From Bacteroidales bacterium (GTDB lineage Bacteria; Bacteroidota; Bacteroidia; Bacteroidales; UBA932): DNA of 40,698 nt. A program made the translations under genes and the position numbers. This document shows positions 1-9,377 of this stretch, piece after piece (the first letter of the stretch is position 1; every line of letters begins with the position of its first letter). The stretch spans positions 1 to 40,698 of the forward strand of contig JAFRUH010000027.1 in NCBI GenBank assembly GCA_017438975.1, read 5' to 3'. The notes below the pieces were generated by a model, which worked only from the letters and a program-made list of their open reading frames with translations, made no database searches and was not told where the DNA came from.

Positions 1-147
<147 letters not shown>

Positions 148-251
148 CTGGAGAGAGAAACGCCGAAAGGAATTGCAAAGAAGCGAAAGCGAGTCTGTCG
201 AGCATAATACGTCCGGAAGGACGGCCTCAGATCTTTTCTCTCAAGTAATAT

Positions 252-366
<115 letters not shown>

Positions 367-371
367 TTCGA

Positions 372-406
372 AGCCCTGATCAGAAATCTTCTGGTCAGGG
401 CTTTTT
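372..406 (+). terminator. rRNA operon terminator
   Basis: A 12-bp stem (372-383 with 391-402, one G-T wobble) and a 7-nt loop are followed by TTTTT at 402-406: a classical intrinsic terminator for the rightward rRNA operon. Its 3' arm contains the stop codon of the leftward FecCD permease (395-397). Seen from the left-going transcript there is no U-run after the hairpin, so it should stop only rRNA transcription. Confidence 0.92.
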
Positions 407-1351
407 GTCATTACTGCTTCTACCCAGAAAGAGTAAGATGACGGGAATTCCGATGAGGGCCATGGTGCTCCCGACCGGGAGCGGGGAAGAGGACAGGTTT
501 GAAAGGATGTCCGCGACCAGAGAGATGATCCCTCCGAGAAGGATGCAGCCGGGAAGGACGGTGAGATTCCGGGCACTCCCGAGAATGCGCCTCGTCAGGA
601 TCGGAGAGATGATCCCGACAAAACCGATGGGACCGCAGAATGCCGTTACTGCGGAGGTCATCAGACAGCAGCTCAGCACTGCGCGGAATCGGATTCCCCT
701 CGAACGGGCCCCGGACAACTCGGCATAATTCTCTCCGAAAAGCATCAGATCGAGGCCCTTGTGTCCTGTAAAGGCCAGAATCAATCCTACTAGCAATGCT
801 CCTCCCATCAGCGCGATTTCCCCGTATCTGAGACCTGTAAAACTGCCGGCGGCCCACCCGAAATAGAGTTTCAGCGCCTCCTCGTTTGCGGTATACTCCA
901 GGATGGACACGAGGGCGCTGAAGATGAACCCGAGCATGACCCCGACCAGAAGAAGCGTTCCGCCGGAGCGGATTCTCCGGGCGATGAAAAGGATCAGCGA
1001 AGAGGTCAGGACAGCCCCTGCAAGGGCGAAAATGGCGATTCCCCAGACGGCGCCGCCCCGGCTGCCGAGCAGAAGGGTCGCAATCGCGGCTCCGAGACCG
1101 GCTCCGCCGCTGATACCCATGATATGCGGATCAGCCAGTGGATTCCGGAAAATGCTCTGCATCTGCGCCCCGCCCGCCGCAAGGGAGGCTCCCGCAAGGA
1201 GAGCCGTCAGGATCCGGGGAATCCTCAGGCGCAAGAGAACGGTCCGGTCCGCCCAGGAAAACTGGCCGGCACCGGAAAAAAGATCGGCACACAGCAGGAC
1301 GATAAGGGCAAGACCCCCTATCAGCCATACCGTGTGCCGTTTCCTGATCAT
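395..1351 (-). CDS. FecCD/BtuC-family ABC transporter permease
   Basis: A 318-residue polytopic membrane protein, the permease half of an iron-siderophore, haem or cobalamin importer. It starts with a basic cap and a hydrophobic helix (residues 8-27), then shows the family hallmarks: RIPRILTALLAGASLAAGG near 43-61, the FRNPLADP motif near 68-75, and GP(I/F)GFVG with the EAA-like coupling region near 236-250. About nine to ten hydrophobic segments are visible, normal for the family. The ATG is 10 bp after the pepC stop, so it looks like the last gene of the tyrS operon. No ATPase or binding protein is adjacent, which is unusual for this family; the partners may be elsewhere or left of the rRNA operon. 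The substrate cannot be read from the sequence. The final codons (KKP-stop) lie within the 5S terminator hairpin. Confidence 0.93.
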   Translation of the reverse strand: MIRKRHTVWLIGGLALIVLLCADLFSGAGQFSWADRTVLLRLRIPRILTALLAGASLAAGGAQMQSIFRNPLADPHIMGISGGAGLGAAIATLLLGSRGGAVWGIAIFALAGAVLTSSLILFIARRIRSGGTLLLVGVMLGFIFSALVSILEYTANEEALKLYFGWAAGSFTGLRYGEIALMGGALLVGLILAFTGHKGLDLMLFGENYAELSGARSRGIRFRAVLSCCLMTSAVTAFCGPIGFVGIISPILTRRILGSARNLTVLPGCILLGGIISLVADILSNLSSSPLPVGSTMALIGIPVILLFLGRSSNDKKP

Positions 1352-1361
1352 CGGGAATTAA

Positions 1362-2801
1362 TTATTCCTCTGGGAGGAACATCGGATCCCAGGCGGGAAG
1401 GAGGATCGGTTTCTGGTCCATCTTGGCCAGGATCTCGGCGGGAACGTATTTCTTCTCGACGACGAGGCGGAACATATACTCGTTGAACCACTCGTCCGTC
1501 ATGATCATGTTCCCGTTGTAGCCGGAAGTCGCGCCCCAGCTGTTCTCAACCATCCACTTGACCGGTTTCCCGTCACGGATGTCGACGGCGATGAGGGTCA
1601 TCGCATGGGAAGAGCCGCTGGCATGGGTCTGGACGCGCTCTTTCTTGTCCATTCCGAACTTGACGCCCATCAGGTCGTTGTAATTGTAGTTGTTGATGTC
1701 CAGGATGCCCGTGGTACGGTCGGAGAACTTCCCTACGTCGCAGGAGAAATAGAGGGCGGTATTGTCCTTGATCGAAGCGATGGCCATCTTCTTGATGTCC
1801 TCGATCGGGAGGTTGAGATAGACCCAGTTGTCACCGTCGTAGACATGGCGGTCGTATTTGATCTCATAGACCTTCCCATACTCGCGGCAAGGGTCGTTCA
1901 TGACCATGATATAATTGTGTTCCAGGTCTTTGCCGACAAATTCGTCGTAGAAGGACTTCGGAGTATAGGTCTTCCTGCTTACGAAATTGCCCTTTGAATC
2001 GTATCGGGTCCATTCGAAGGAAGTCGGAGGAACTCCGAGGCAGAGCGCGAGAATGTGGTAGATCTCCTTGAGCTGGTCGATCTTCATCGACTGGAGAAGG
2101 ACTTCGAGTCCGGCTTCGGAGGCGGCCGCCTTCTTGCCTTTCAGTCCTGCAGCCGCAGCCTTTCCCTTTGCATAGGCCTGGCGGAGGCGGAGACCGTCTT
2201 CCCGGAGTTTATTGGAAATCTGGGTGCGCATCTGGGCCGTATTCTCGGCGCAGAAGGTCTCAGGCATGACTTCGCTCGGGACGACACCGTATTTGGTGAT
2301 CAGGTTCGAAACACCGGTGAACTGGCCGCCGTCACCGATCGGATGGCTGAAGAACCAGTCCACTTCGCGGTCGTCATCCGGAAGGTCCCGCGTATCGATG
2401 ATGCCCTGCAGGAAGAGGTTGGCCTTTTCGAGCTGGTCATAGAAGAACACGTAGTTCTGGGAGAAGGTGAAGGCCCCGAGATCGTGTTCGGCGATCGCCT
2501 TGGCACGAAGGACATTCAGGCCGGTGAAAAGCCAGCAGCGACCGGAAGATTTCTGGTTCGTGCGTCCTTTCGTGGCGACCACGTCGGAAAAGTGCTTGTC
2601 CATGGGAGGATTCTCGCTGTTCATGGCGAGAGTGTTGATCGGGGTCGTGTTCAGAGCGTTGCGGATAGCCTTCTCGGCCGGAGTTCCGGCGTAACCCTTG
2701 CTGATTTCCGCCAGCGTTTCGGCGTTGATGCCGCCGTTCTGAGCGAAAAGGACAGCCGTGCCCAGGAGAGCGACGGAGATGATCGAGAGTAACTTTTTCA
2801 T
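1362..2801 (-). CDS. pepC: Aminopeptidase C / bleomycin hydrolase (C1B), exported
   Basis: A 479-residue papain-like aminopeptidase of the PepC/bleomycin hydrolase family. The start at 2801 was chosen because it gives a clean signal peptide (MKKLLS... to about A20) and its ATG overlaps the upstream TGA as ATGA; an open frame extends further upstream but lies within the permease gene. The catalytic triad is visible: Cys89 in SGRCWLF, His399 in GSSHAMT, Asn420 in ENSWGA. The family is usually cytosolic, but a signal peptide is common in Bacteroidota members, so this one probably works in the periplasm or outside on peptides. A family-specific C-terminal extension follows the Asn region. It is co-transcribed between the LolC/E-like permease and the FecCD permease; no functional link to them is obvious. 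Confidence 0.95.
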   Translation of the reverse strand: MKKLLSIISVALLGTAVLFAQNGGINAETLAEISKGYAGTPAEKAIRNALNTTPINTLAMNSENPPMDKHFSDVVATKGRTNQKSSGRCWLFTGLNVLRAKAIAEHDLGAFTFSQNYVFFYDQLEKANLFLQGIIDTRDLPDDDREVDWFFSHPIGDGGQFTGVSNLITKYGVVPSEVMPETFCAENTAQMRTQISNKLREDGLRLRQAYAKGKAAAAGLKGKKAAASEAGLEVLLQSMKIDQLKEIYHILALCLGVPPTSFEWTRYDSKGNFVSRKTYTPKSFYDEFVGKDLEHNYIMVMNDPCREYGKVYEIKYDRHVYDGDNWVYLNLPIEDIKKMAIASIKDNTALYFSCDVGKFSDRTTGILDINNYNYNDLMGVKFGMDKKERVQTHASGSSHAMTLIAVDIRDGKPVKWMVENSWGATSGYNGNMIMTDEWFNEYMFRLVVEKKYVPAEILAKMDQKPILLPAWDPMFLPEE

Positions 2802-4018
2802 ATTTGATCTGTTTTGTGAATAATATGCGGTAAGGTTGCGATCAGGTATCCGACCGCGGCGACTCCGGCGGCCGTCAGGATGACGTCGGACCCCTTCAGG
2901 ATGACCGGATAGGCCGGAACGACGTACGAACCGGGCATCTTGATGATTCCGAATTTCTGCTGAAGGAGAACGAAGGCGATTCCGATGACGAGACCGATCG
3001 CCAGCCCGAGCAGGGAAATAAGCCAACCCTCGAGGATGAAAATCCTGCGGATCAGCCGTTCGTCGGCCCCGAGGCTCCGGAGCGTTCCGATGTCATGCTG
3101 CTTCTCGATGATCAGCATGGACAGGGAACTGAAGATATTGAAGGCGATGATGACGATGACGAAAATCAGGATCAGGAAAATCGCCAGTTTTTCGTATTTC
3201 ATCATTTTGAAGAGGGCGTCGTTCTGGCGGATCCGGTCGGAAACCTTGAACGAGGGCCCCAGCATCCGGGTGAGTTCGCCAATGATCCTTTTCTCTTCAT
3301 CCCGTCCCGTCCCCGGTACGGTCCGGATTTCGATGGCGCTGACCTCGTTCCGGTACCCCGTCAGTTCACGCATCGTCTCGATCGGAACGATGACAAGTTC
3401 CGTATCCGTGTTGGCGCTGATGGCGAAAAGTCCTGACGGATAGACCTTTGCGTGATTGAGGGAAGAGAGGGGGGATGACAGGGAGACGTTTCCTTCCCGT
3501 TTGGGATAATACAGTTCGGCGGCTGCGACGAAGCGGGGGCTGATCCCGAGTCCATAAGCCAGCGAAGCCCCGAAAACGCCCTGGCGGATGTCTCCCTTCC
3601 TGAGAGAGAATGCCCCCTCGACGATATGGTCCCGGACGGGAGAGGTCCTTTCATAGAGCGTATCGGCGCCGATCGCCTTGGCAAGGCTCTGGTGCCCGTC
3701 GTAATTGATCACGACATTTTCTTCGAGAACGGGGCATACGGAAAAAACGGCGGGTTCCTTCCGGGCCCATCCGATCGCTTTGAGTCCGTCGGGGGAGAAG
3801 ACCTTTCCGGTAGCGGGAGTAATCCGGATTTCCGGCTGGATTTCTCCGAGGGTGTTCTCGACCAGGTCGCTGAATCCGTTGTAGACGGAGAGGATGATGA
3901 TGAGCGCGGCTGTTCCTATCGCCATGCCGGCGACGCTGATGCCCGATATGATGTTGATGACGTTATGCGATTTGCGGGCCAGCAGGTAACGCCTTGCGAA
4001 CAGCAGCGGTAGATGCAT
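2798..4018 (-). CDS. LolC/LolE-type (FtsX family) ABC permease
   Basis: A 406-residue permease of the MacB/FtsX type that in Gram-negatives extracts lipoproteins from the inner membrane for transfer to LolA. The architecture fits: a first transmembrane helix near residues 22-45 (NIISGISVAGMAIGTAALII), a large periplasmic MacB-core domain (~50-265), then three membrane helices (~275-300, ~325-345, ~375-395) carrying the FtsX signature with IEKQHDIGTLRSLGA. As is common in Bacteroidota, one gene stands where proteobacteria have both lolC and lolE, so the complex may be a homodimer. The LolD-type ATPase is not in the window. It starts directly after the rbfA stop, with no spacer, and overlaps pepC by 4 bp (ATGA), so translation is probably coupled. 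Confidence 0.9.
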   Translation of the reverse strand: MHLPLLFARRYLLARKSHNVINIISGISVAGMAIGTAALIIILSVYNGFSDLVENTLGEIQPEIRITPATGKVFSPDGLKAIGWARKEPAVFSVCPVLEENVVINYDGHQSLAKAIGADTLYERTSPVRDHIVEGAFSLRKGDIRQGVFGASLAYGLGISPRFVAAAELYYPKREGNVSLSSPLSSLNHAKVYPSGLFAISANTDTELVIVPIETMRELTGYRNEVSAIEIRTVPGTGRDEEKRIIGELTRMLGPSFKVSDRIRQNDALFKMMKYEKLAIFLILIFVIVIIAFNIFSSLSMLIIEKQHDIGTLRSLGADERLIRRIFILEGWLISLLGLAIGLVIGIAFVLLQQKFGIIKMPGSYVVPAYPVILKGSDVILTAAGVAAVGYLIATLPHIIHKTDQI

Positions 4019-4366
4019 CTATTTTTTCAGGAGTTCGTCGATGTGTTCTGCGTAGTCGAGGGTCGTGTCGAGATGCAGCACCAGTTCCGGCACGATCCGG
4101 AACTGCTTGGCGACTTTCCGTCCCAGTTCGCCCCGGTAGGAGCGGAGATTCTCGTTCAGGATGGCCATCACGCTTTCCTGCTTCTCGGAAGGGAAAATGC
4201 TGACGAAAACCTTGGCGACGGAGAGATCCGGGGAGATCCGGACCTCGCTGACGGTGACCATGGCCCCGCCGAATGCGGCCATCCCCTTGGAACGGATGAT
4301 CTCGGCCAGGTCCTTCTGCAACTCACGCGCGACCTTGAGCTGTCTGGTGGATGCCGGTTTTTCCAT
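4019..4366 (-). CDS. rbfA: Ribosome-binding factor A
   Basis: A 115-residue RbfA, the KH-domain factor that assists late 30S maturation and 16S 5'-end processing. The start (MEKPASTRQLKVAREL) was placed at 4366, 1 bp after the tyrS stop, because the earlier in-frame Met lies within tyrS and gives a non-homologous extension. Family features: RQ.KVAREL.KDLAEII at the N-terminus, VTVSEVRISPDLSVAKVFVS in the middle and ELVLHLDTTLDYAEHID near the end. The length matches the family. It sits between tyrS and the LolC/E permease in a nearly gapless leftward operon. Confidence 0.95.
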   Translation of the reverse strand: MEKPASTRQLKVARELQKDLAEIIRSKGMAAFGGAMVTVSEVRISPDLSVAKVFVSIFPSEKQESVMAILNENLRSYRGELGRKVAKQFRIVPELVLHLDTTLDYAEHIDELLKK

Positions 4367-4367
4367 A

Positions 4368-5669
4368 TCAGATAATGTTGATGATGAAGTAGTTCTTCTT
4401 GCCTTTCTGGGCCAGGATATAATGTCCGTTGATGATATCGTCGGAGGTAATCTCGGCATTGATGTCGCCGACCTTGGCCTTGTTCAGGGAAACGCCGCCC
4501 CCCTGGACCATCTTCCTGGCCTCTCCCTTGGAGGGGAAGACCTGGGTCTTGACGGCGAGGAGATCGAGGATGTTGCACGGGAATTCCGCGGCCGGGACAT
4601 CGAAGGAGGGAACGTTGGCGAAGACTTCACGGACCGTCCGCTCGTCCATCTTCCGGAAAACGTCAGAAGAGACATTGCCGAACAGGAGCTGGGTGGCGGC
4701 GAGAGCGTTTTCATAGGCCTCTTCCCCGTGGCACATAATCGTGATTTCACGGGCGAGAACCTTCTGCAGCCGGCGCTGGCCGGGATCCTCCCGGTGCTCC
4801 GCGATGAGACTTTCGATCGTTTCGCGGTCAAGCATCGTAAAGATCTTGATGTAGCGTTCCGCATCGTCGTCCGCTACATTCAGCCAGAACTGGTAGAATT
4901 CGTAGGGAGACGTCCTTTCCGCATCGAGCCAGATGTTTCCCTTCTCCGTTTTTCCGAACTTGGTACCGTCGGCCTTCCGGATCAGCGGGCAGGTCAGGGC
5001 GAACGCTTCGCCTCCGTCCATCCGGCGGATCAGCTCGGTCCCGGTCGTGATGTTGCCCCACTGGTCGGAGCCTCCGAGCTGGAGAACGCATCCCTTGTTC
5101 TTCCAGAGCCAGTAGAAATCGTAGCCCTGCATCAGCTGGTAGCTGAATTCGGTGAAGGACATGCCCTCGCTGGAATCGCGGGAGAGGCGCTTCTTGACGG
5201 AATCCTTGGCCATCATATAGTTGACGGTGATGTGCTTTCCGATATCGCGGATGAAATTGATGAAACTGTAGTCCTTCATCCAGTCATAGTTGTTGACCAG
5301 TTCGGCTTTGTTCGGGGCGTCGCTGCCGAAATCGAGGAAACGACCGAGCTGGGCCTTGATGCAGGCGACGTTGTGGTTGAGCGTCTCTTCGTCCAGCAGG
5401 TTCCGCTCCGCGGATTTCATGGACGGGTCCCCGATCATGCCGGTCGCTCCTCCCACCAGGGCGATGGGCTTGTGCCCGCAGCGCTGGAAATGCTTGAGGA
5501 TCATGACACTGACAAGGTGACCGATATGCAGGGAATCCGCCGTCGGGTCGATCCCGACGTAGGCGGCCTTGGGGCCTTCCATCAATTTTTCTTCCGTTCC
5601 CGGCATGATATCCTGGATCATGCCTCTCCATCTAAGTTCTTCTACAAAATTTTCCATCGGATGAATCAT
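4368..5669 (-). CDS. tyrS: Tyrosyl-tRNA synthetase
   Basis: A class I aminoacyl-tRNA synthetase that charges tRNA-Tyr. At 433 residues it has the normal bacterial TyrRS layout: Rossmann catalytic domain with HIGH at 48-51, the tyrosine-binding YQLMQGYDF near 177-185, and GGSDQWGN at 199-206. The KMSKS-equivalent loop is KFGKT (237-241), as in bacterial TyrRS. A helical anticodon-binding region follows, then a C-terminal S4-like RNA-binding domain (~365-430) with [15 protein letters not shown] second possible start lies four codons in (MENF, 5657); both are downstream of the promoter. It is first gene of the leftward operon, driven by a good promoter at 5682-5712. Confidence 0.97.
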   Translation of the reverse strand: MIHPMENFVEELRWRGMIQDIMPGTEEKLMEGPKAAYVGIDPTADSLHIGHLVSVMILKHFQRCGHKPIALVGGATGMIGDPSMKSAERNLLDEETLNHNVACIKAQLGRFLDFGSDAPNKAELVNNYDWMKDYSFINFIRDIGKHITVNYMMAKDSVKKRLSRDSSEGMSFTEFSYQLMQGYDFYWLWKNKGCVLQLGGSDQWGNITTGTELIRRMDGGEAFALTCPLIRKADGTKFGKTEKGNIWLDAERTSPYEFYQFWLNVADDDAERYIKIFTMLDRETIESLIAEHREDPGQRRLQKVLAREITIMCHGEEAYENALAATQLLFGNVSSDVFRKMDERTVREVFANVPSFDVPAAEFPCNILDLLAVKTQVFPSKGEARKMVQGGGVSLNKAKVGDINAEITSDDIINGHYILAQKGKKNYFIINII

Positions 5670-5681
5670 TTCTATAACTCA

Positions 5682-5712
5682 CAAAGATAAGATAAATTCC
5701 GGCCTTCTCCAA
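5682..5712 (-). promoter_or_regulatory. tyrS promoter (Bacteroidota type)
   Basis: On the minus strand, TTG (5712-5710), 20 bp, then TATCTTTG (5689-5682), a full match to the Bacteroidota -33/-7 pattern. The tyrS ATG begins 12 bp after the -7 box, so the leader is only a few nucleotides if MIHP is used and about 18 nt if MENF (5657) is used. This mildly favours the second start. Confidence 0.85.
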
Positions 5713-5729
5713 TTTTCACCGGAGCCCGG

Positions 5730-5761
5730 TTTGTGAATTTCTCAAGGAATATGTAAATTTG
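5730..5761 (+). promoter_or_regulatory. tpiA promoter (Bacteroidota type)
   Basis: TTTG (5730-5733), 20 bp, TAAATTTG (5754-5761): an excellent -33/-7 pair with the start codon 35 bp further on. It is back to back with the tyrS promoter; the two -33 boxes are about 18 bp apart, so both can probably be occupied or influence each other. Confidence 0.88.
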
Positions 5762-5796
5762 CATGATTTGAATCAAATTATAACCATAATACGAAA

Positions 5797-6552
5797 ATGA
5801 GAAAGTACATTGTTGCAGGCAACTGGAAGATGAACACTACAGTTCCTGAAGGCGTCGAACTCGCCAAGGCAGTCGTTGAAAAGGCAAAAGAACTTCCCGC
5901 GAACGTCGATCTGGTCGTCGCTCCGCCGTTCACGCATCTTGCCTGCGTGGCAGAAGCGCTCAAGGGTTCCAAGGTCGCTCTCAGCGCGCAGAACTGCGCC
6001 GATCACGAGAAGGGCGCCTATACCGGTGAAGTCGCCGTGAATATGCTGACCTCCCTCGGTTGCCAGTATACCATCCTCGGCCATTCCGAGCGCCGCCAGT
6101 ACTATGGCGAGACGGACGAGAAACTCGTCGTCAAGACGAAACTCGCCCTGGAAGCGGGTCTGAAGGTAATCCTCTGCGTCGGCGAGAATCTGGACGAGCG
6201 CGAGGCCGGAAAGCACTTCGAGGTTGTCAAAACCCAGACCGAGGCCGTTCTCTTCAATTTCACCGCCGAGGATATGAAGAATATCGTCATCGCTTACGAG
6301 CCTGTATGGGCCATCGGCACCGGCAAGACCGCGACGGCCGCCCAGGCTGAGGAGATCCACGCCTGCATCCGCAGCGTCATCGCCGGCAAGTTCGGAAAAG
6401 AGGTTGCTGAGGATATGACGATCCTTTACGGCGGTTCCTGCAAACCGTCCAACGCAAAAGAACTTTTCGCGGAGAAGGATATCGACGGAGGTCTGATCGG
6501 CGGCGCCGCCCTGAAGGCGGACGACTTCATCCAGATCGCTCTCTCATTCTAA
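5797..6552 (+). CDS. tpiA: Triosephosphate isomerase
   Basis: A 251-residue TIM-barrel enzyme interconverting dihydroxyacetone phosphate and glyceraldehyde 3-phosphate in glycolysis. Every catalytic motif is present: NWKMN near residues 9-13 (Lys11), GHSERR near 95-100 (electrophilic His), and [13 protein letters not shown] near 168-180 (Glu base plus flexible loop 6). The phosphate-binding LYGGS and GGLIGGAAL occur near the end. The length is standard. It is a single-gene unit with its own promoter, divergent from tyrS. Its last 9 bp overlap the end of the convergent lipoprotein gene. Confidence 0.98.
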   Translation: MRKYIVAGNWKMNTTVPEGVELAKAVVEKAKELPANVDLVVAPPFTHLACVAEALKGSKVALSAQNCADHEKGAYTGEVAVNMLTSLGCQYTILGHSERRQYYGETDEKLVVKTKLALEAGLKVILCVGENLDEREAGKHFEVVKTQTEAVLFNFTAEDMKNIVIAYEPVWAIGTGKTATAAQAEEIHACIRSVIAGKFGKEVAEDMTILYGGSCKPSNAKELFAEKDIDGGLIGGAALKADDFIQIALSF

Positions 6553-6957
6553 GAACCTGACTACGGCGCCGATTCCTTCTTTCCGGTACCATAGCCACAC
6601 ATATCCGTTGTCAGAGAGTTTCTCGACTTTCATGTCCCGTTTCTTTCTGACAACGGTATTGTTTTCCGTCCACTGGAGCGTCACTTCGACGCTCTGGCCC
6701 TTCCGGACCGGCCGCTCTGCGAAAGTGGCGACGAAATAATCTCCCATGTTGTCGCTGCCGGCGCGGAACTGACAGGTGGTCTTGTTGAATCCGAGCTGGT
6801 CCGTGGCGGGGTTATACTCATAAATGAGTCTCCCTTCCACCTTGAGGCAGACCTTTTCCGTCTTGAGCATCTCGCTCTCCATGTTGAGACTGCCCTGGCA
6901 GCCGGTCAAAATCAGGAGGATCAAGACAGTCAGCAGGATATGAAGGCTCTTTCTCAT
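6544..6957 (-). CDS. Small lipoprotein of unknown function
   Basis: A 137-residue protein with a basic start, a leucine-rich signal segment and the lipobox LTGC, so Cys19 is the predicted lipidation site. The mature part looks like one small beta-rich domain with alternating polar and hydrophobic residues (e.g. [24 protein letters not shown]). I do not recognise the family. The ATG overlaps the TGA of the upstream M6 peptidase (ATGA at 6957-6954), so the two are almost certainly co-translated and may act together at the cell surface. The 3' end overlaps tpiA by 9 bp on the other strand. Confidence 0.85.
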   Translation of the reverse strand: MRKSLHILLTVLILLILTGCQGSLNMESEMLKTEKVCLKVEGRLIYEYNPATDQLGFNKTTCQFRAGSDNMGDYFVATFAERPVRKGQSVEVTLQWTENNTVVRKKRDMKVEKLSDNGYVWLWYRKEGIGAVVRFLE

Positions 6958-9101
6958 TTGACGGTAATTTCTTTACAAACAATATCTTCCGATCCGTCCT
7001 CGTGGATGATCATGGCCTTCAGCATCCCGGAGCGGGAAACTTTCCAGTAACCGGAGGCGTCCGTTTCGACGGGATCGCCGTCGAAATACCAGGATACTTT
7101 CCTGGCATAAGGAGCGTTGTAGATCCTCAGGGGGAGTCCGGTGCCCGGGGCGAATCGTCCGCTTTCGTCCCTTCCCGTTCCGGGGAGGAAGATGTAGGGG
7201 AAGGAATCCGAGTAGTATGAACGGGTCGTAAAAGCGCAGTTCTCGTTGACCGCCCCCGGGACGTTCCGGGCCTTGAAGTAGATCTGGGCCCGGTAGGCGG
7301 TACGAGGGGTCAGACCCTCTATCGTAAAGGCGTATTTCCCCTTGTCATAGGGCAGGACGGCGATTTCAGCTCCGTTCCTTCCGCTGAGGTCGTAGCGTAT
7401 GTATGCTTCCTTTTCATAATCGGGGTCCGAGGAACGCCAGCGGACGATGGCGGCGTCCTGGAAGATTTCCTGTCCTTCGAGGATTGCTTCCGGAGCCCGG
7501 TCCGTAGCGTCACCGACAAACCGGAAAGTGATGTTTTCCCCGGACCGGCGGATGTCCAGGATGGCGACGGCGGGTTCCGTCCCGCTCCAGAACCGGATCG
7601 CGGGATCCGTATCCGAAGTGAAGGAATCGTGGCCGGACTGGGGCCAGAATACATGGACGACGCTGGTTGCGCCCGGGATGGCCTCGACGAGGTCCGCGCA
7701 GAGATGTTCCGGGGCTGCGTTCACCTCGTTGTACGTCCATCGCTGGGCGGCGGTGAGGTTTCCGTGGTCCGTGGACGTGCCGGCAGGACGGTCGGAAAGG
7801 TCAAGATGGTAGATTACCATGCCGCTCCCTCCGATATAGGCGTCCCATTTCTCGTTGGACCGGCATTCGACCAGATAGAACTCCAGGTCATTGTCCGTCG
7901 GGATAATCCCGTAGGTCCCTTTCCGGTGGATGGGCTCGAGGGTCCATTCTCCTTCGGTCAGGAGGACGGGATCCGAGATGCCGAGCAGGTACCGTTCGAT
8001 GGCGTTGAACCAGGGCGGGGTATAGCCGTCGTTGTTGTAATTGCCGGCGTCCATCAGGGAAATGCTTTCCCAGAGACCTTTGGTCTCGCCTCCGCTTCCT
8101 TCGTCGTCCGTGTCATAGAAATCGGGCAGGCCGAAGGTGTGGGTGAATTCATGGCAAAAGGTCCCGATCGAGGCTGTCGTATACAGTCCGGTCGAGAGCC
8201 GCATATGCTCTGAGGCGCAGGCGTACCTGTCGATCCTTTTCCCGTCCAGGGTCAGGTTGATTCCGGCGCTCCGGAGGGAGTATGCGTGAGGCCATATGCA
8301 GTCGGCGTTCTTGTCGGGATCGTCGGCTTCGCACCTTCCAGCAAAGAAGATGAAGACATTGTCGACGGTTCCGTCGGCGTCGTCGTCATACCGTGAGAAA
8401 TCGATGCCGGCGTCCGCGAGGAGGCAGGCTTCCCGGACCATCCCTTCAGGGTTCACATCCTCGCCGTTTTTCCCGTTCTTTCCATAGTCCGCCATCTTAC
8501 CCGAAACGGTGACGATCTCGCTCACGTCGAACAGGAAATCGTACATTCCGTGGAACTGGTCATTGAAATAATCCTTGGCCGAGGAGCCGGTAGAGTTGTT
8601 GAGAAGCTGGTCGAAATAGCTTTGAGGGGTGTCGAAACGGACATCCTGGAACTGGACAAGGATGACGATTCCGTGGCGGGGCTGGTTGCCGGAACGGGTG
8701 GCGAAAGGATGGCGGTTCCGGATCCGGCTGCCGATATCTTCTCCGGGGAAGAATTCCTGGAAATTCCTTTTGCGGGCGGCCTCCCGCCTCATCGTTTCAT
8801 AGGGGATATTCCGGCTTTCCGCAAGGACGGACGCGGGAACGGAGGCGTCTCCGACCCGGTACGGCGAACTGAAAGCCGTTCCGGACCGGTCGAAGGAAGC
8901 GTAACAGTAGAATCCGTCATCGTTCCTGACTACGGCGCAGCCGTCATCGGTGGTCATCAGCTTGAAGAATGCGTCACCCTGGAAACGGGCATGGAAAACA
9001 AAACCGTCCGGCTGGGTGATATCCAAGGAATGCCACCTCGTCGGGACTGCCCGGGCCGGAAGGATGATGAGCAGCAGCAGGACTGCCAGTTTGTATTTCA
9101 T
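6954..9101 (-). CDS. M6-family secreted metallopeptidase
   Basis: A 715-residue secreted zinc peptidase of the immune-inhibitor-A (M6) type. The start at 9101 (MKYKLAVLLLL) gives a proper signal peptide ending near ARA-VPT; an ATG 18 bp upstream would leave almost no leader after the promoter at 9132-9139. The zinc motif HEFTHTFGLPDF (HExxHxxGxxD) begins at residue 317. A preceding N-terminal region (~20-120) probably acts as a prodomain, and an Asp-rich DDDADGTVDN stretch near 238 could bind calcium. After the catalytic domain there is an FN3-like segment (~540-625, ending in LTPRTAYRAQIYFKA) and a C-terminal beta-rich part. It forms a two-gene unit with the lipoprotein downstream. Family members degrade host or dietary proteins; the substrate here is unknown. 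Confidence 0.92.
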   Translation of the reverse strand: MKYKLAVLLLLIILPARAVPTRWHSLDITQPDGFVFHARFQGDAFFKLMTTDDGCAVVRNDDGFYCYASFDRSGTAFSSPYRVGDASVPASVLAESRNIPYETMRREAARKRNFQEFFPGEDIGSRIRNRHPFATRSGNQPRHGIVILVQFQDVRFDTPQSYFDQLLNNSTGSSAKDYFNDQFHGMYDFLFDVSEIVTVSGKMADYGKNGKNGEDVNPEGMVREACLLADAGIDFSRYDDDADGTVDNVFIFFAGRCEADDPDKNADCIWPHAYSLRSAGINLTLDGKRIDRYACASEHMRLSTGLYTTASIGTFCHEFTHTFGLPDFYDTDDEGSGGETKGLWESISLMDAGNYNNDGYTPPWFNAIERYLLGISDPVLLTEGEWTLEPIHRKGTYGIIPTDNDLEFYLVECRSNEKWDAYIGGSGMVIYHLDLSDRPAGTSTDHGNLTAAQRWTYNEVNAAPEHLCADLVEAIPGATSVVHVFWPQSGHDSFTSDTDPAIRFWSGTEPAVAILDIRRSGENITFRFVGDATDRAPEAILEGQEIFQDAAIVRWRSSDPDYEKEAYIRYDLSGRNGAEIAVLPYDKGKYAFTIEGLTPRTAYRAQIYFKARNVPGAVNENCAFTTRSYYSDSFPYIFLPGTGRDESGRFAPGTGLPLRIYNAPYARKVSWYFDGDPVETDASGYWKVSRSGMLKAMIIHEDGSEDIVCKEITVK

Positions 9102-9131
9102 GTCGTTCGGGTATCGCACACGTTTTCAATA

Positions 9132-9139
9132 CAAATATA
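9132..9139 (-). promoter_or_regulatory. -7 box of the M6 peptidase
   Basis: TATATTTG on the minus strand, 30 bp before the chosen ATG (9101). No clear -33 TTG at the right distance. The segment between this box and the hairpin at 9208 shows nothing else recognisable. Confidence 0.65.
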
Positions 9140-9207
9140 ACGATAATACTTCAGATAACCTAAAGTAAAATCCGCATTCCGTCAAAATCTTGCACCGGCC
9201 CAAAACC

Positions 9208-9240
9208 AAAGCCGGCCCGCTATCACAGCGGACCGACTTT
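9208..9240 (-). terminator. Second hairpin downstream of the mini-histone gene
   Basis: Read on the minus strand, 13-nt arms (9240-9228 and 9220-9208) pair completely around a 7-nt loop using two U-G wobbles. On the plus strand the same positions are C-A mismatches, so the structure is selected for leftward RNA. It is flanked by A residues on one side and a broken T run (CTTTGGTTTTG) on the other. It is probably a backup or processing hairpin after the main terminator at 9331-9354. Between the two (9241-9318) I see no gene. Confidence 0.55.
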
Positions 9241-9318
9241 TAGACGTGTACTAAAACCTAAACCTGACTAATAGATGCAGAAAAGAGTGAAAACGTTGCA
9301 CTCCCGGATAAAAAAAAT

Positions 9319-9354
9319 GAAAAAAAATAAGCGGCTGCCTGTTTTGGCAACCGC
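9319..9354 (-). terminator. Terminator of the mini-histone gene
   Basis: Minus-strand stem of 9 bp (9354-9346 with 9339-9331, one G-U pair), a 6-nt loop, then TTATTTTTTTT. It begins 24 bp after the stop codon of the histone-like gene: a strong intrinsic terminator. Confidence 0.9.
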
Positions 9355-9377
9355 TCGATTCCTTTGTCAGGTTAGAA

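Noticed and set aside
4161-5690. 509-codon plus-strand frame
   Set aside because: Antisense to tyrS and rbfA, which are unambiguous.
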